Shown here in pieces: positions 54,958-63,769 of a DNA stretch of 64,000 nt. The notes below the pieces were generated by a model, which was given only the letters and a program-made list of their open reading frames with translations, searched no databases and was not told the DNA's origin. Origin of the DNA: Paenibacillus sp. G2S3 (GTDB taxonomy: Bacteria > Bacillota > Bacilli > Paenibacillales > Paenibacillaceae); contig NZ_CP126095.1 in assembly GCF_030123105.1 (NCBI RefSeq), positions 186,001 through 250,000 of the forward strand, given 5' to 3'. The translations under genes were made by a program, and so were the position numbers. Position 1 is the stretch's first letter. Each line of letters begins with the position of its first letter.

Positions 54958-56310
54958 GTGAAGGCTATATATAAGTATTCGGAGTTAATCAACGATCTGG
55001 AATTACAAATCGCTGAAGACACATATCGTGAGGGCGACAAGTTACCCTCTATTCGAGAGCTAGCGCTACGTTATGACTGCAATAAGAGCACGGTTATTCG
55101 TGCACTCCAAGACCTTCAGGATAAACACCTAATCTACGCGGCTTCAAAGAGCGGATATTATGTCATGAAACGCAGTGGGGAGCGAAAAGAAGAGGGGGCG
55201 CACTGGATTGATTTTACGGCATCTGCACCGGACCCGGATATTTTTCCGTATCTGGATTTTCAACATTGTATTAATAAAGCGATCGATATGTACCGTAAGG
55301 ATTTGTTTATCTATGGAACGCCGCAGGGGTTGCCGTCTCTGATCCGTGAAATGCAGCGACAATTGGCGTCTTATCAGGTATTTGCTGATCCGAAGCAGAT
55401 ATTTATTACCTCTGGTGTACAGCAGGCACTTGGACTCTTAACCCGTATTCCTTTTCCGAATGGCAGGGAGCGTGTGTTGATTGAACAGCCGAGTTACCCA
55501 CTGTTTATGGAGTATTTGAAGACGTACGACATCGAGACAGAGGGGATACAGCGTTCGGATGACGGGGTGGATTTGAATGAATTAGAGCGGTTATTTAAGA
55601 CGGGCGAGTTCAAATTCTTCTATACCGTACCACGGTTTCACAACCCGCTAGGCGTTTCCTATACCCGCAACCAGAAGAAGGCGATAGCCCAGCTTGCAGC
55701 TAAATACGATGTGTATATTGTTGAGGATGACTACATGGCAGATCTGGAGCAAGATACGAAGCAAGATCCGATTTATGCCTATGACAATACATCACATGTG
55801 ATCTATTTAAAAAGCTTCTCCAAGATTATATTCCCGGGTCTGCGCGTTGGTGTGGCTGTACTTCCTGAGGCGCTCTGTGAGTCCTTTAACCGATTTAAAA
55901 GACTGATGGATATAGATAGCTCTATGCTATCTCAAGCTGCTCTGGAGTTGTATTTGAAAAGTGGGATGTTTGAGCGCCACCGTAAAAAGATGCGTTCCTG
56001 CTACGGAAAAAGATCAAGGCTCCTCCATGATTCGATTATGAGGGAAGCAAATGCAGCGTCTGAACAGCATTATTCCTATGTTCCTGCCAGTCAGTTAGGC
56101 GTGCATACGTATCTGAAATTAGAGGATAACCTTAGAGCAGAGCAGATGATCAAACGGCTGCAAAAAAAGTCCATTCGAGTGGAGATGGCGGATAGCGGAT
56201 ACCTGCCCTATTTTGCTAAAAAAGAGAGAATTCTAAAGCTCAACGTATCTAGTGTAAAAGAACCTGATATCTCCTCTGGCATTGAACAGGTGATTCGAGA
56301 AATTCGATGA
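54958..56310 (+). CDS. MocR/GntR-family regulator with aminotransferase-like domain
   Basis: 450 residues, GTG start with GGGGGAA just upstream. N-terminal GntR winged helix (about 5-72; EGDKLPSIRELALRYDCNKS) joined to a fold-type-I aminotransferase-like domain (about 100-450). The PLP-binding Lys289 is in LKSFSKIIFPGLRVG, and other PLP contacts are visible (PRFHNPLGVS, VEDDYMADL). Such proteins sense an amino compound or PLP and regulate adjacent genes. It is divergent from an EamA transporter, 131 bp apart, with palindromic sites between. Confidence 0.93.
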   Translation: MKAIYKYSELINDLELQIAEDTYREGDKLPSIRELALRYDCNKSTVIRALQDLQDKHLIYAASKSGYYVMKRSGERKEEGAHWIDFTASAPDPDIFPYLDFQHCINKAIDMYRKDLFIYGTPQGLPSLIREMQRQLASYQVFADPKQIFITSGVQQALGLLTRIPFPNGRERVLIEQPSYPLFMEYLKTYDIETEGIQRSDDGVDLNELERLFKTGEFKFFYTVPRFHNPLGVSYTRNQKKAIAQLAAKYDVYIVEDDYMADLEQDTKQDPIYAYDNTSHVIYLKSFSKIIFPGLRVGVAVLPEALCESFNRFKRLMDIDSSMLSQAALELYLKSGMFERHRKKMRSCYGKRSRLLHDSIMREANAASEQHYSYVPASQLGVHTYLKLEDNLRAEQMIKRLQKKSIRVEMADSGYLPYFAKKERILKLNVSSVKEPDISSGIEQVIREIR

Positions 56311-56786
56311 AGTAGCAGGAATAGTGGGGGTAATCATTTAATACTCCTCTAAGTCATTACTCATATAATAGGACAATAGCTTTCGTGAGTAACGTTCAAT
56401 GGCATAGATCTCTTCCGGTGCTTTGAAAGTGTGGAAGAGCGTCGTTGGATTAAATCATGCTTGTACTTATGAGACTGCTATAGGACACAGCTGACCTTAT
56501 GCGCAGCTTTTTCCCGTATTTGGAGTACTATCGGACCCAAATGCAGCTATTAGCAAGAAAAACACCTAATATGAACCACTACCTATGGAATAGCGCCGCT
56601 GGAGTCCGAAACCCTGCCCCCAAAGGCTAAAAACGAGCGAATAACGTCATCTGGGTCCGTAAGAGGGCGTAAAGGCTCCGTAAAGGCTCCATGAATGACT
56701 GAGCTGGAAGTCGCGTTGGATAATGATAGAGGAACCGGAATCTGATTTTCCGCCATTGCTGAGAGAATAGCCATTACCTAGAACAC
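56311..56786. repeat. Gene-free spacer with degenerate GGACCC-type units
   Basis: No credible gene. Short related segments recur: CTATAGGACACAGCTG, CTATCGGACCCAAATG, GGAGTCCGAAACC and ATCTGGGTCCGTAAG, spread over about 200 bp in both orientations. GTAAAGGCTCC is also repeated in tandem near 56668-56690. It has the look of an intergenic repeat cluster. Function unknown. Confidence 0.35.
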
Positions 56787-56821
56787 AAAAGAGCGATCCG
56801 CCAATGATGGCGGATCGCTTT
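56787..56821. terminator. Bidirectional terminator
   Basis: AGCGATCCGCC / GGCGGATCGCT with loop AATGAT, and A- and T-runs outside. It closes the minus-strand amino-sugar cluster. Confidence 0.9.
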
Positions 56822-56870
56822 TTGTACCACAAGACGTACTATCTATTCAGTAGGTATGAATTATACCGTC

Positions 56871-57968
56871 TTATTGATCTTCTACTATCTCTGACTGCCA
56901 GCCTAGCTGTCTGCACATCTCGCTCATTTTGCGAATATTCAGCCTAGCCTCAATCCGGGTTAAGCCCAGTCTGATTGAAGTATCCGCGGCCCAGCGAAGT
57001 AAGTATACCAAGGTATCAGCCTGCGCTTCTTTAGCTGCATAGTCTAATAATACAAGGGTATTGTCTACGACACCGGCGCGTACATATCCCCAATAGCTGC
57101 CATCAAATTGTCGTATGGTAAACAACTCACGATCCTCTGTAACCTGAGCCTCTTCTAGCGGACTTTCCAGATGCTCCAGCCACTCCTTTTCAGAAGTGAA
57201 ATGCAGTGTATATTGCGGAATGTTCCACTCGGTAGTCTGGGTCGCGAGGTCGGCCAGCTGCTTACTATTTTCTAAAGGCACCCATTTTTCCACGGGATGA
57301 TCTAACTCCGCAGGAACGTCTACGACTATTTTCCAAGGTCTGTAGTTTACTTCTGCGCCAATGGATCCTAGGATCTCAGGTACGCCGACACTTTCCAAGC
57401 CTCTTTGCTTGGCGATCTGAATAAGTGTTCTCAGTGCATCCGGTGAACCCTTTGCAACATCATTACTATGCATGACTACAATGGTTCCATTCTCAAGCGT
57501 AGGTTCAACTCTGGCAACGATCTCTTCTGCAGAAATACCTGACCAATCTCCGCAATCAACGCCTTCAATATCCAGATAACCGCCCCATTCTATCAGCCAA
57601 TCGAGATTCTCTTCCCGGTAGGAGCAGTATGGAAACCGCATGAAATTGGGAGAAGGAAGACCCGTTGCATCCTGATAGGCCAGCTCAGTCAGCTTCAGCT
57701 GCTCTAAGAATACCCCCTTTGGCACTTGGGCCATTCGCCGATGATGATACGTATGCGGAGCAAGCACATGACCCCGGGACAGGATTAATCTTGCCTTCTC
57801 TGGATACCGATCCATCCATTCCCCAGTGAAGAAGAAGGTGCCTACAGCATCTTCCTCCTCCAAAACATCAAGCCATAATTCAACGGGAAGCTGAGAAGGC
57901 CCATCATCAAATGTAAAGGCGCATAGTGCTTGGTTGATATCGCCTTTCCAAACTGCTTTAGATGACAT
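56871..57968 (-). CDS. Polysaccharide deacetylase (NodB/CE4) with extra C-terminal domain
   Basis: 365 residues. CE4 catalytic domain (about 10-205): TFDDGP with Asp21-Asp22, His72 and His76 in HTYHH, and RFPYCSYREEN. There is no signal peptide, so it acts in the cytoplasm. The remaining 150 residues end in a segment (LVYLLRWAADTSIRLGLTRI, then EARLNIRKMSEMCRQLGW) that resembles the last part of a GNAT acetyltransferase fold. It follows the GH4 gene by 21 bp in the amino-sugar operon, so it probably deacetylates an imported oligosaccharide. GAGG lies about 7 bases before the ATG. Confidence 0.85.
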   Translation of the reverse strand: MSSKAVWKGDINQALCAFTFDDGPSQLPVELWLDVLEEEDAVGTFFFTGEWMDRYPEKARLILSRGHVLAPHTYHHRRMAQVPKGVFLEQLKLTELAYQDATGLPSPNFMRFPYCSYREENLDWLIEWGGYLDIEGVDCGDWSGISAEEIVARVEPTLENGTIVVMHSNDVAKGSPDALRTLIQIAKQRGLESVGVPEILGSIGAEVNYRPWKIVVDVPAELDHPVEKWVPLENSKQLADLATQTTEWNIPQYTLHFTSEKEWLEHLESPLEEAQVTEDRELFTIRQFDGSYWGYVRAGVVDNTLVLLDYAAKEAQADTLVYLLRWAADTSIRLGLTRIEARLNIRKMSEMCRQLGWQSEIVEDQ

Positions 57969-57989
57969 ATTGACGCCTCATTTCTATGG

Positions 57990-59300
57990 TTATTTGACAA
58001 AGAAGTTCGGTAAGAAGTCCTTATTGGCTTCCAGCATTTCATCCAGCATACGAACCGCCACATCTACAGATGGAACGAGTGGATGATGTACCATTGCCTG
58101 AAGAGCAAGCGCGCGATCACCGGTTACAGCGGCATCAATAGCTAGCTGCTCATAAGTTTTGACCGCATGAATGAGTCCTTTAGCCATCGTTGGAATCTTG
58201 GTCAGTGGTAGAGGCAGTGGGCCGTTCTTGGTGACAACACAGTTGACTTCGATGCTTGCGTCATCTGGCAGGAAGTCCAGTATGCCTCGGTTAGCAACAT
58301 TGAGGGTCTGGATGTCGTTTGATCCGTTATGGAGCGATCTCATGAGATTAACTGCTGCTTCTGAATAGAAAGCACCACCGCGTTGCTCAAGTTGTTTTGG
58401 TTTCTCGCTCAGCTCTAAGTTGGCGTATAGCTCAAATAGCTCTTCTTCTACGCGTTTGACGACTTCAGCACGGTTGATGCCTTGCTTAAACGATTCCATC
58501 TGCTCTTCGAGCATGGCATCTGTCATATAGAAATATTTCAAATAGTAGGAAGGCACGGCGCGAAGCGATTGTAGGAATTCTGGATTCCACTCTCTAGCGG
58601 GTACATTCTTGGCACTGTAACCATCTGTGAGCATGTCATCCAGCTTATCTTCACCTTCAACATCGATTCGAGTAATCCAGTGCAAGTGATTCAGACCAAC
58701 AAATTCGGCATAAACACGGTCAGCAGCTACGTTATACTTGGCAGATACTTGCTTGATCAGGCCGATAGGTGCATTACAGAGACCGATACTCTTTACTTTG
58801 GAGTATTTCAGAACAGCCTCAGTGACCATTCCTGCAGGGTTAGTGAAATTGAGCAGCCATGCGTTAGGAGCCAGCTCTTCAATATCACGGCACACATCTA
58901 GAATGACAGGGATCGTACGCAGTGCTTTCATCATTCCGCCAGGGCCCGTCGTTTCTTGACCAATAACACCATATTTAAGAGGAATCGATTCATCACGTGC
59001 GCGGGCATCAAGCATGCCGACACGCATCTGAGTACTGACAAAGTCCGCACCTTCGATAGCCTTCCGTCGGTCTGTAGTGAGATGAACCTCAATTGGAAGC
59101 CCGGATTTCTCAACCATACGCTTAGCGAGGTTTCCGACGATATTCAGTTTGCGTAGTCCAGGCTCAATGTCTACAAGCCATAGTTCACGAACAGGAAGCT
59201 CCTTGTAATGAAGAATAAATCCCTCTACCAATTCGGGTGTATACGAAGAACCCCCACCGATAACTGCGATCTTTAATCCTTGATTAGTTGCCAAGATCAA
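57990..59300 (-). CDS. GH4 glycosidase, 6-phospho-beta-glucosidase/chitobiase type
   Basis: 436 residues. NAD motif IAVIGGGSSYTPELVEG (11-27), metal ligands Cys175 (GLCNAPIG) and His205 (GLNHLHW), and NFTNPAGMVTE define family 4, which hydrolyses 6-phospho-glycosides with NAD and Mn. TTG start at 59300 (AGGAGTGA just upstream), with a second TTG at 59294 also possible. It overlaps the kinase gene by 17 bp. Paired with a BadF-type sugar kinase and a deacetylase, a 6-phospho-chitobiose-like substrate is reasonable but unproven. Confidence 0.9.
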   Translation of the reverse strand: MILATNQGLKIAVIGGGSSYTPELVEGFILHYKELPVRELWLVDIEPGLRKLNIVGNLAKRMVEKSGLPIEVHLTTDRRKAIEGADFVSTQMRVGMLDARARDESIPLKYGVIGQETTGPGGMMKALRTIPVILDVCRDIEELAPNAWLLNFTNPAGMVTEAVLKYSKVKSIGLCNAPIGLIKQVSAKYNVAADRVYAEFVGLNHLHWITRIDVEGEDKLDDMLTDGYSAKNVPAREWNPEFLQSLRAVPSYYLKYFYMTDAMLEEQMESFKQGINRAEVVKRVEEELFELYANLELSEKPKQLEQRGGAFYSEAAVNLMRSLHNGSNDIQTLNVANRGILDFLPDDASIEVNCVVTKNGPLPLPLTKIPTMAKGLIHAVKTYEQLAIDAAVTGDRALALQAMVHHPLVPSVDVAVRMLDEMLEANKDFLPNFFVK

Positions 59301-60297
59301 TCACTCCTGTCTTATTTGTTTGTTTGATAGATTCATAATCTTGAAACTGCCGCATTCTATCATAGACTTCACTACTAAGGGTCAAACCGTCTTGATCCAT
59401 CGCGGACCATACGGCCCCTACTACAGGCTCTGTAGCAAGGGTTACCACAGTTGCTTGTGGAGCCGCGGCTTGTACAGCCTTCTCAATAGGTCCGCGAATC
59501 CAGCCGCGATCCCCACGGGTTAGCAGACTTCCCGCCAAAACCACATCGAAGGTATCCTGCTCCATGCCAAGCTTGTGTATGACTGCAGCAGCCGACTTTC
59601 CTAACTCAACGCCTTGCCGATTTAGAATCTCTAAGGCTACGGCATCTCCCTCAGCTGCCGCTTCAAAGAGTAGGCGGGCAGCGTGTACGGGCACTTGTTT
59701 CCAGTGATCGAGGAAATCGTGAAACATTTGTCCAACTTCCTCATAACCTAGTAAATTGAGCAAAAGCCCGGTTAAGAGAGTAGGCTGCTCTCGTCCGTCC
59801 CAAGCTCTTATGACAGAGCGAAAGACTTCAATGTTGAGTGCGCCGCCCCCGCCGAAGTCACCGTACATGTAGTCGAAGCCGCCACATTGATAGTGCTCTC
59901 CATGCGTGTTTCTGCCTGCCGAATTGGTGCCCGTGCCGCAGATTAGTGCAACTCCATAAGGGCGAGTCGTCCCTGCGCGTAATCCGATCATAGTGTCACA
60001 GTTAATGGTGTAATTGATAAATCCGATTTCGCGTATCATTGGGTGGAGTATGGCATAATCGGCCTCGCGATCGGCACCGGCAAGCCCTAGATAGGCATGC
60101 TTGATGTCCTCCAATCGGAGCCCAGCTTCTGTCAGTGCTCCGAATGTGGCCTCTCGAATGCTGTTGGCTGCCTCCAGGGCGCCAGTCTGGTGGTTACCGT
60201 TACCACTCTTACCTTTACCGAGAACATTACCAAGTTCATCGCATAGCAGAGCATAGGTTTTGGTACCTCCACCATCGATCCCTAAGTAGTAAGTCAA
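59284..60297 (-). CDS. BadF/BadG-type sugar kinase (N-acetylglucosamine kinase-like)
   Basis: 337 residues of the ASKHA fold. Phosphate motif 1 LGIDGGGTKTYALL at the N-terminus, ALICGTGTNSAG in phosphate 2, and the adenosine-region VVLAGSLLTRGD. Members phosphorylate GlcNAc or related amino sugars. TTG start at 60297 with AGGAGTGA 8 bases upstream. It lies between the LacI regulator and the GH4 gene. Substrate assignment is inferred from context. Confidence 0.88.
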   Translation of the reverse strand: MTYYLGIDGGGTKTYALLCDELGNVLGKGKSGNGNHQTGALEAANSIREATFGALTEAGLRLEDIKHAYLGLAGADREADYAILHPMIREIGFINYTINCDTMIGLRAGTTRPYGVALICGTGTNSAGRNTHGEHYQCGGFDYMYGDFGGGGALNIEVFRSVIRAWDGREQPTLLTGLLLNLLGYEEVGQMFHDFLDHWKQVPVHAARLLFEAAAEGDAVALEILNRQGVELGKSAAAVIHKLGMEQDTFDVVLAGSLLTRGDRGWIRGPIEKAVQAAAPQATVVTLATEPVVGAVWSAMDQDGLTLSSEVYDRMRQFQDYESIKQTNKTGVIDLGN

Positions 60298-60328
60298 TGG
60301 TCTTCACTCCTAGTGTATGGTATTTAAT

Positions 60329-61318
60329 CTACTTGGCTGCGGTAGATTCACGTACGATAAGCTCTGGATCAATCCGCATCCCGGCCCCGCGCTTCATCTT
60401 GCCAGAGATGCGTTTGAGCAGCATATCTACCGCTGCGAGCCCTATTTTGTCCGCAGGCTGACGTATCGTTGTCAGATGTGGATGAAGCTGTGAAGCAATA
60501 TAATGATCGTCATAGCCGACCACCGCTACCTGTTCAGGGACTTGAATGCCCGCTTCCATCAAGGCATTGATGACCCCGAGGGCGATATTGTCATCGCCGG
60601 CGAAGACGGCGGTGGGCAGCTTTCCTTCTTTCAGCCAACGCTTGCAGGTATCGTAGCCCATCTCAATATCGAAATCCCCATGCACGACCTCAAATGGGGT
60701 TAGTCCTTGTTCCTGAAGCGCTTGTAGAAATCCGCTGCGCCGCTCCCGCGTACTCCGGAACATTTCCTGTCCGCAGAGATGAGCAATTGAAGTATGTCCT
60801 TGCTCTAGCAGATGACGCGTAGCTGAATATCCGCCCTTGAAGTTGTCGATTGTGATGGAATAGTTGTCATTCTCGGGCTGCTGATTATCTATTAGCACAT
60901 AAGGGATACCCCGCCGTTTTAATTCCACAATATAATTATCCTCTTCCATCGGAGAGAGCAGAAACAAACCGTCTACACGATCCTCCTGAATTAAATAATG
61001 GCTGTCATCCGATTCGATGCCTGTTGAGATGGAGATGGCTAAAAAATAACCATGCATTGCTAAGACTTCATTCAGCTCTTTGACCACTGCGTCAAAAAAG
61101 GAATCCTGCAGGGTCGTGACAATAATCCCGATAATGCCCGTCTTACCGCTTGCCAGACTGCGTGCCGCTGCATTAGGGCGGTAATCCAGCTCTTTAATGG
61201 CCTCCAGCACCTTCTGGCGATTATTCTCACGTACGGATTCGGCCCCGTTTAAGACCCGGGATACGGTTACCACCGATAATCCTGATTTTTTGGCTACATC
61301 AAAAATACTCACTTTCAT
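60329..61318 (-). CDS. LacI-family repressor of the amino-sugar cluster
   Basis: 329 residues. Helix-turn-helix at 1-55 (SIFDVAKKSGLSVVTVSRVL, then NGAESVRENNRQ) and a periplasmic-binding-type effector domain (GIIGIIVTTLQDSFFDAVVK, VVGYDDHYIASQLHPHLTTI). GAGGAGA precedes the ATG closely. It lies within the same-strand cluster between the transporter genes and the catabolic genes, so it probably controls both. Effector unknown. Confidence 0.93.
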   Translation of the reverse strand: MKVSIFDVAKKSGLSVVTVSRVLNGAESVRENNRQKVLEAIKELDYRPNAAARSLASGKTGIIGIIVTTLQDSFFDAVVKELNEVLAMHGYFLAISISTGIESDDSHYLIQEDRVDGLFLLSPMEEDNYIVELKRRGIPYVLIDNQQPENDNYSITIDNFKGGYSATRHLLEQGHTSIAHLCGQEMFRSTRERRSGFLQALQEQGLTPFEVVHGDFDIEMGYDTCKRWLKEGKLPTAVFAGDDNIALGVINALMEAGIQVPEQVAVVGYDDHYIASQLHPHLTTIRQPADKIGLAAVDMLLKRISGKMKRGAGMRIDPELIVRESTAAK

Positions 61319-61418
61319 CTCTAGTTCTCCTCGCGGCAGATTTTCCGATCCTGTTTGCTACCTTCAGTATACAGGGTTGGCAGACTGTCCGCTAAACGTA
61401 TGATTTCATGCAGGCATA

Positions 61419-61436
61419 CCGTCCCTAAAGGGACGG
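61419..61436. terminator. Intercistronic hairpin between the binding-protein and LacI genes
   Basis: CCGTCCC / GGGACGG with loop TAAA, extended by GGCA/TGCC. No T-run follows on the minus strand, so it is more likely an mRNA-stabilising or attenuating stem that raises binding-protein mRNA than a full terminator. Confidence 0.5.
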
Positions 61437-61451
61437 CATAGCTGCCAAACA

Positions 61452-62837
61452 TTAACGATGAATGATCTCCGTAACTTTTTTCTGAATCGTCGTCATCACC
61501 TCTTCCACCGTCTTATGTCCGGTTTCTACAGGCTGCAATTCATTAATGAACATGTCATTAATTTGCGAGTAGTTGGTGATCAAATGGTTGTAGGATTCGA
61601 AGCCATACTTCACAGCCCCCTCGTAGACATTTTTGATATCCTGTGGATCGATACCGTCAAAATGTTTATAGTAAGCTTCAGCAGCTTCTGTGTTGACTGG
61701 TGGATTACCGCCACTAAGCTCAATGGATTTCTCCTGTACTTCGGTTGTGATCAAGTATTTGATCCATTCAAAAGCTTCCTTCGGATGCTTGGAATCCTTC
61801 AAGATCAGCAGTGGATCGACGTAAAGTGTGCTGCGTACCTTATCGTTGCCTCCCCAAGGCACAGCGGCTACGCCGATTTTGAAGGGGAAGTCATTCGCAC
61901 CTGCAAGGTTCCATGAGCCGCCGATAGACATGCCGATTTTGCCTGCAACAAACGGATCACCGTTCTGTCCCGCTACGCTTTTGCTCCACTCGGAGGAAGG
62001 AGAGACTTTATCTTTGAAGACGAGATCAAAGAGCTTGTTGTAGGCGGCAATCACTTCAGGCGAATCAAAATAAGTCTCGGAAGGCACGCCGCCATTAGTC
62101 CATGTATCTTCTGAATAAGGCTGCGCTCCAAAAAATAATGGCCGCATATCGCGTTCGGACCAGGTGAAGTCTACGCCATATTGTGTTTTGGCAATATCGT
62201 CGGAGACGAGAGTCATTTGTTTAGCCTGGTCGACCATCTTTTCAAACGTCCAGTTCTTATCTTCATAATCACTTGTTGGGTAAGTCAGGTTGGCAGCGTC
62301 AAACATGTCTTTGTTATAGAGCATCAAGGTGACATACATATTGACTGGGATACCATAAGTGTGATCCTTAACCTTATAGATGTTCATCAGATTCTCTGGA
62401 ATGTTGTAATCCGCTGCCTTGAAACCATCCTCTTTTATTAGATCGGTCAAATCGAGCAGCATATCCTTGTTGTAGTATTCTGCGAAACCTCCATAACCCC
62501 AGTGACTTGTCACATCGGGTGATTTGCCACCGGCAATTAGCGTTTGCAGCTTGCTGTCGAACTGCTCATAAGGTGCCTTTTCCACTTTTACTTTAATGCT
62601 TGGATGCTGCTTCTCGAAATCAGGGATTAATTTCTCAACAAATGTCCGGTCTTCTGAATCTATTGTGTAATGGGTGATGGTTACCGTTTCTGCTTTGCCT
62701 CCTGAATTGGTCGAGCCACCGTTTCCTTCAGATAGCGCGTTACCCGCCGATTTGCCGCCACTACAGCCTGACAATGCCAGAACAACGAGCATGGTTGTTG
62801 CAAGGACAAGCGCACTACTTTTTCTGTTCTTGTTCAT
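61452..62837 (-). CDS. ABC transporter sugar-binding lipoprotein (family 1 solute-binding protein)
   Basis: 461 residues. Lipoprotein signal peptide with lipobox LSGC, Cys25 being the lipidated residue, then a Gly/Ser/Asn-rich tether (about 26-47). The binding domain begins VTITHYTIDSEDRTFVEKLI and contains GKIGMSIGGSWNLAG, typical of oligosaccharide-binding proteins. GGAGGG lies 8 bases before the ATG. It is encoded directly after two permease genes. No ATPase gene is seen in the window; a shared MsmX-type ATPase may serve it, as in many Bacillota. Confidence 0.93.
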   Translation of the reverse strand: MNKNRKSSALVLATTMLVVLALSGCSGGKSAGNALSEGNGGSTNSGGKAETVTITHYTIDSEDRTFVEKLIPDFEKQHPSIKVKVEKAPYEQFDSKLQTLIAGGKSPDVTSHWGYGGFAEYYNKDMLLDLTDLIKEDGFKAADYNIPENLMNIYKVKDHTYGIPVNMYVTLMLYNKDMFDAANLTYPTSDYEDKNWTFEKMVDQAKQMTLVSDDIAKTQYGVDFTWSERDMRPLFFGAQPYSEDTWTNGGVPSETYFDSPEVIAAYNKLFDLVFKDKVSPSSEWSKSVAGQNGDPFVAGKIGMSIGGSWNLAGANDFPFKIGVAAVPWGGNDKVRSTLYVDPLLILKDSKHPKEAFEWIKYLITTEVQEKSIELSGGNPPVNTEAAEAYYKHFDGIDPQDIKNVYEGAVKYGFESYNHLITNYSQINDMFINELQPVETGHKTVEEVMTTIQKKVTEIIHR

Positions 62838-62890
62838 TAGCTAAACCCTCCATGATTTCAAGTTTATTTGGCCGCTCGGGTGGCGGATTA

Positions 62891-63769
62891 TTACTTAATC
62901 CCTGTAAGTACAATCCCTTCGACGAACTGTTTCTGAGCTACAGCGAACAGTGTAACGATTGGAACCATAGCCAGAACCGAAGCGACCATCAGCAGATGCC
63001 AAGGTGGAATACGGAACCTCGATGAGGTGAGAGAAGCCATCCCGACGGGTAGTGTGAACTTCTCTGATGAGCTTAGATAAAGCACCGGTGTAAGCAGATC
63101 ATTCCAATTGTAGATAAAAGCAAAAATAGCTACAGTTGCAAGGGCAGGTTTGGAGAGTGGGAGTGCTATAGTAGCCCACATCCGTATTTCGCCGCATCCA
63201 TCAATGCGCCCGGCATCAAACAGCTCTTCAGGCAACGTGGAGAAGAATTGCCGCAGCAGGAAAATATTATAGGCTGAACCGAAGAAAGCAGGCACGATCA
63301 AGGGTAAAAAGGTGTCGATCCAGTTCATTTGCGAAAAGAGTACAAATTGCGGAATCATAATGGCCGGATAAGGCAACATCATAGTGCTCAGTAGCAGGAT
63401 GAACCACAGCTGATTACCTTTGCCTCTGAAACGGGCGAAGCCATAGGCGACCAGCGCCGAAGAGATCAAGGTGCCTACAACGCTGAGACCGGCGATAATT
63501 AAACTGTTTTTGTAAAGCGTACCGAACTGCAGGGTATCAAATATTTCTGTGTAATTGCTCCACTGCCAGCTCTCTGGAAGAAAGGTGGGTGGGAACTTCA
63601 GCATCTCACGTTTGGACTTAAGTGAAGTGGAGACCATGAAGAACAAAGGAAGCAGCATCAGAAATGTTGTAACTACTAAAGTAATGAAACTGAAAATCTT
63701 AACAGGCTCCACTTTCCGGCGGCGTCTTGTTCCTTTAGTCTGGGGGCTTAGCGTTGGAAGAGTACTCAT
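62891..63769 (-). CDS. ABC sugar transporter permease (MalG type)
   Basis: 292 residues with six membrane segments. The EAA loop EELFDAGRIDGCGEIRMWAT is the contact with the ATPase, and the family-typical FAVAQKQFVEGIVLTGIK ends the protein. Its start overlaps the stop of the preceding permease by 4 bp (ATGA), so the pair is translationally coupled. Confidence 0.93.
   Translation of the reverse strand: MSTLPTLSPQTKGTRRRRKVEPVKIFSFITLVVTTFLMLLPLFFMVSTSLKSKREMLKFPPTFLPESWQWSNYTEIFDTLQFGTLYKNSLIIAGLSVVGTLISSALVAYGFARFRGKGNQLWFILLLSTMMLPYPAIMIPQFVLFSQMNWIDTFLPLIVPAFFGSAYNIFLLRQFFSTLPEELFDAGRIDGCGEIRMWATIALPLSKPALATVAIFAFIYNWNDLLTPVLYLSSSEKFTLPVGMASLTSSRFRIPPWHLLMVASVLAMVPIVTLFAVAQKQFVEGIVLTGIK

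Noticed and set aside
56583..56832. Two overlapping minus-strand ORFs of about 60 residues
   Set aside because: They lie in a degenerate repeat region and across a terminator; no ribosome binding site and no family features.
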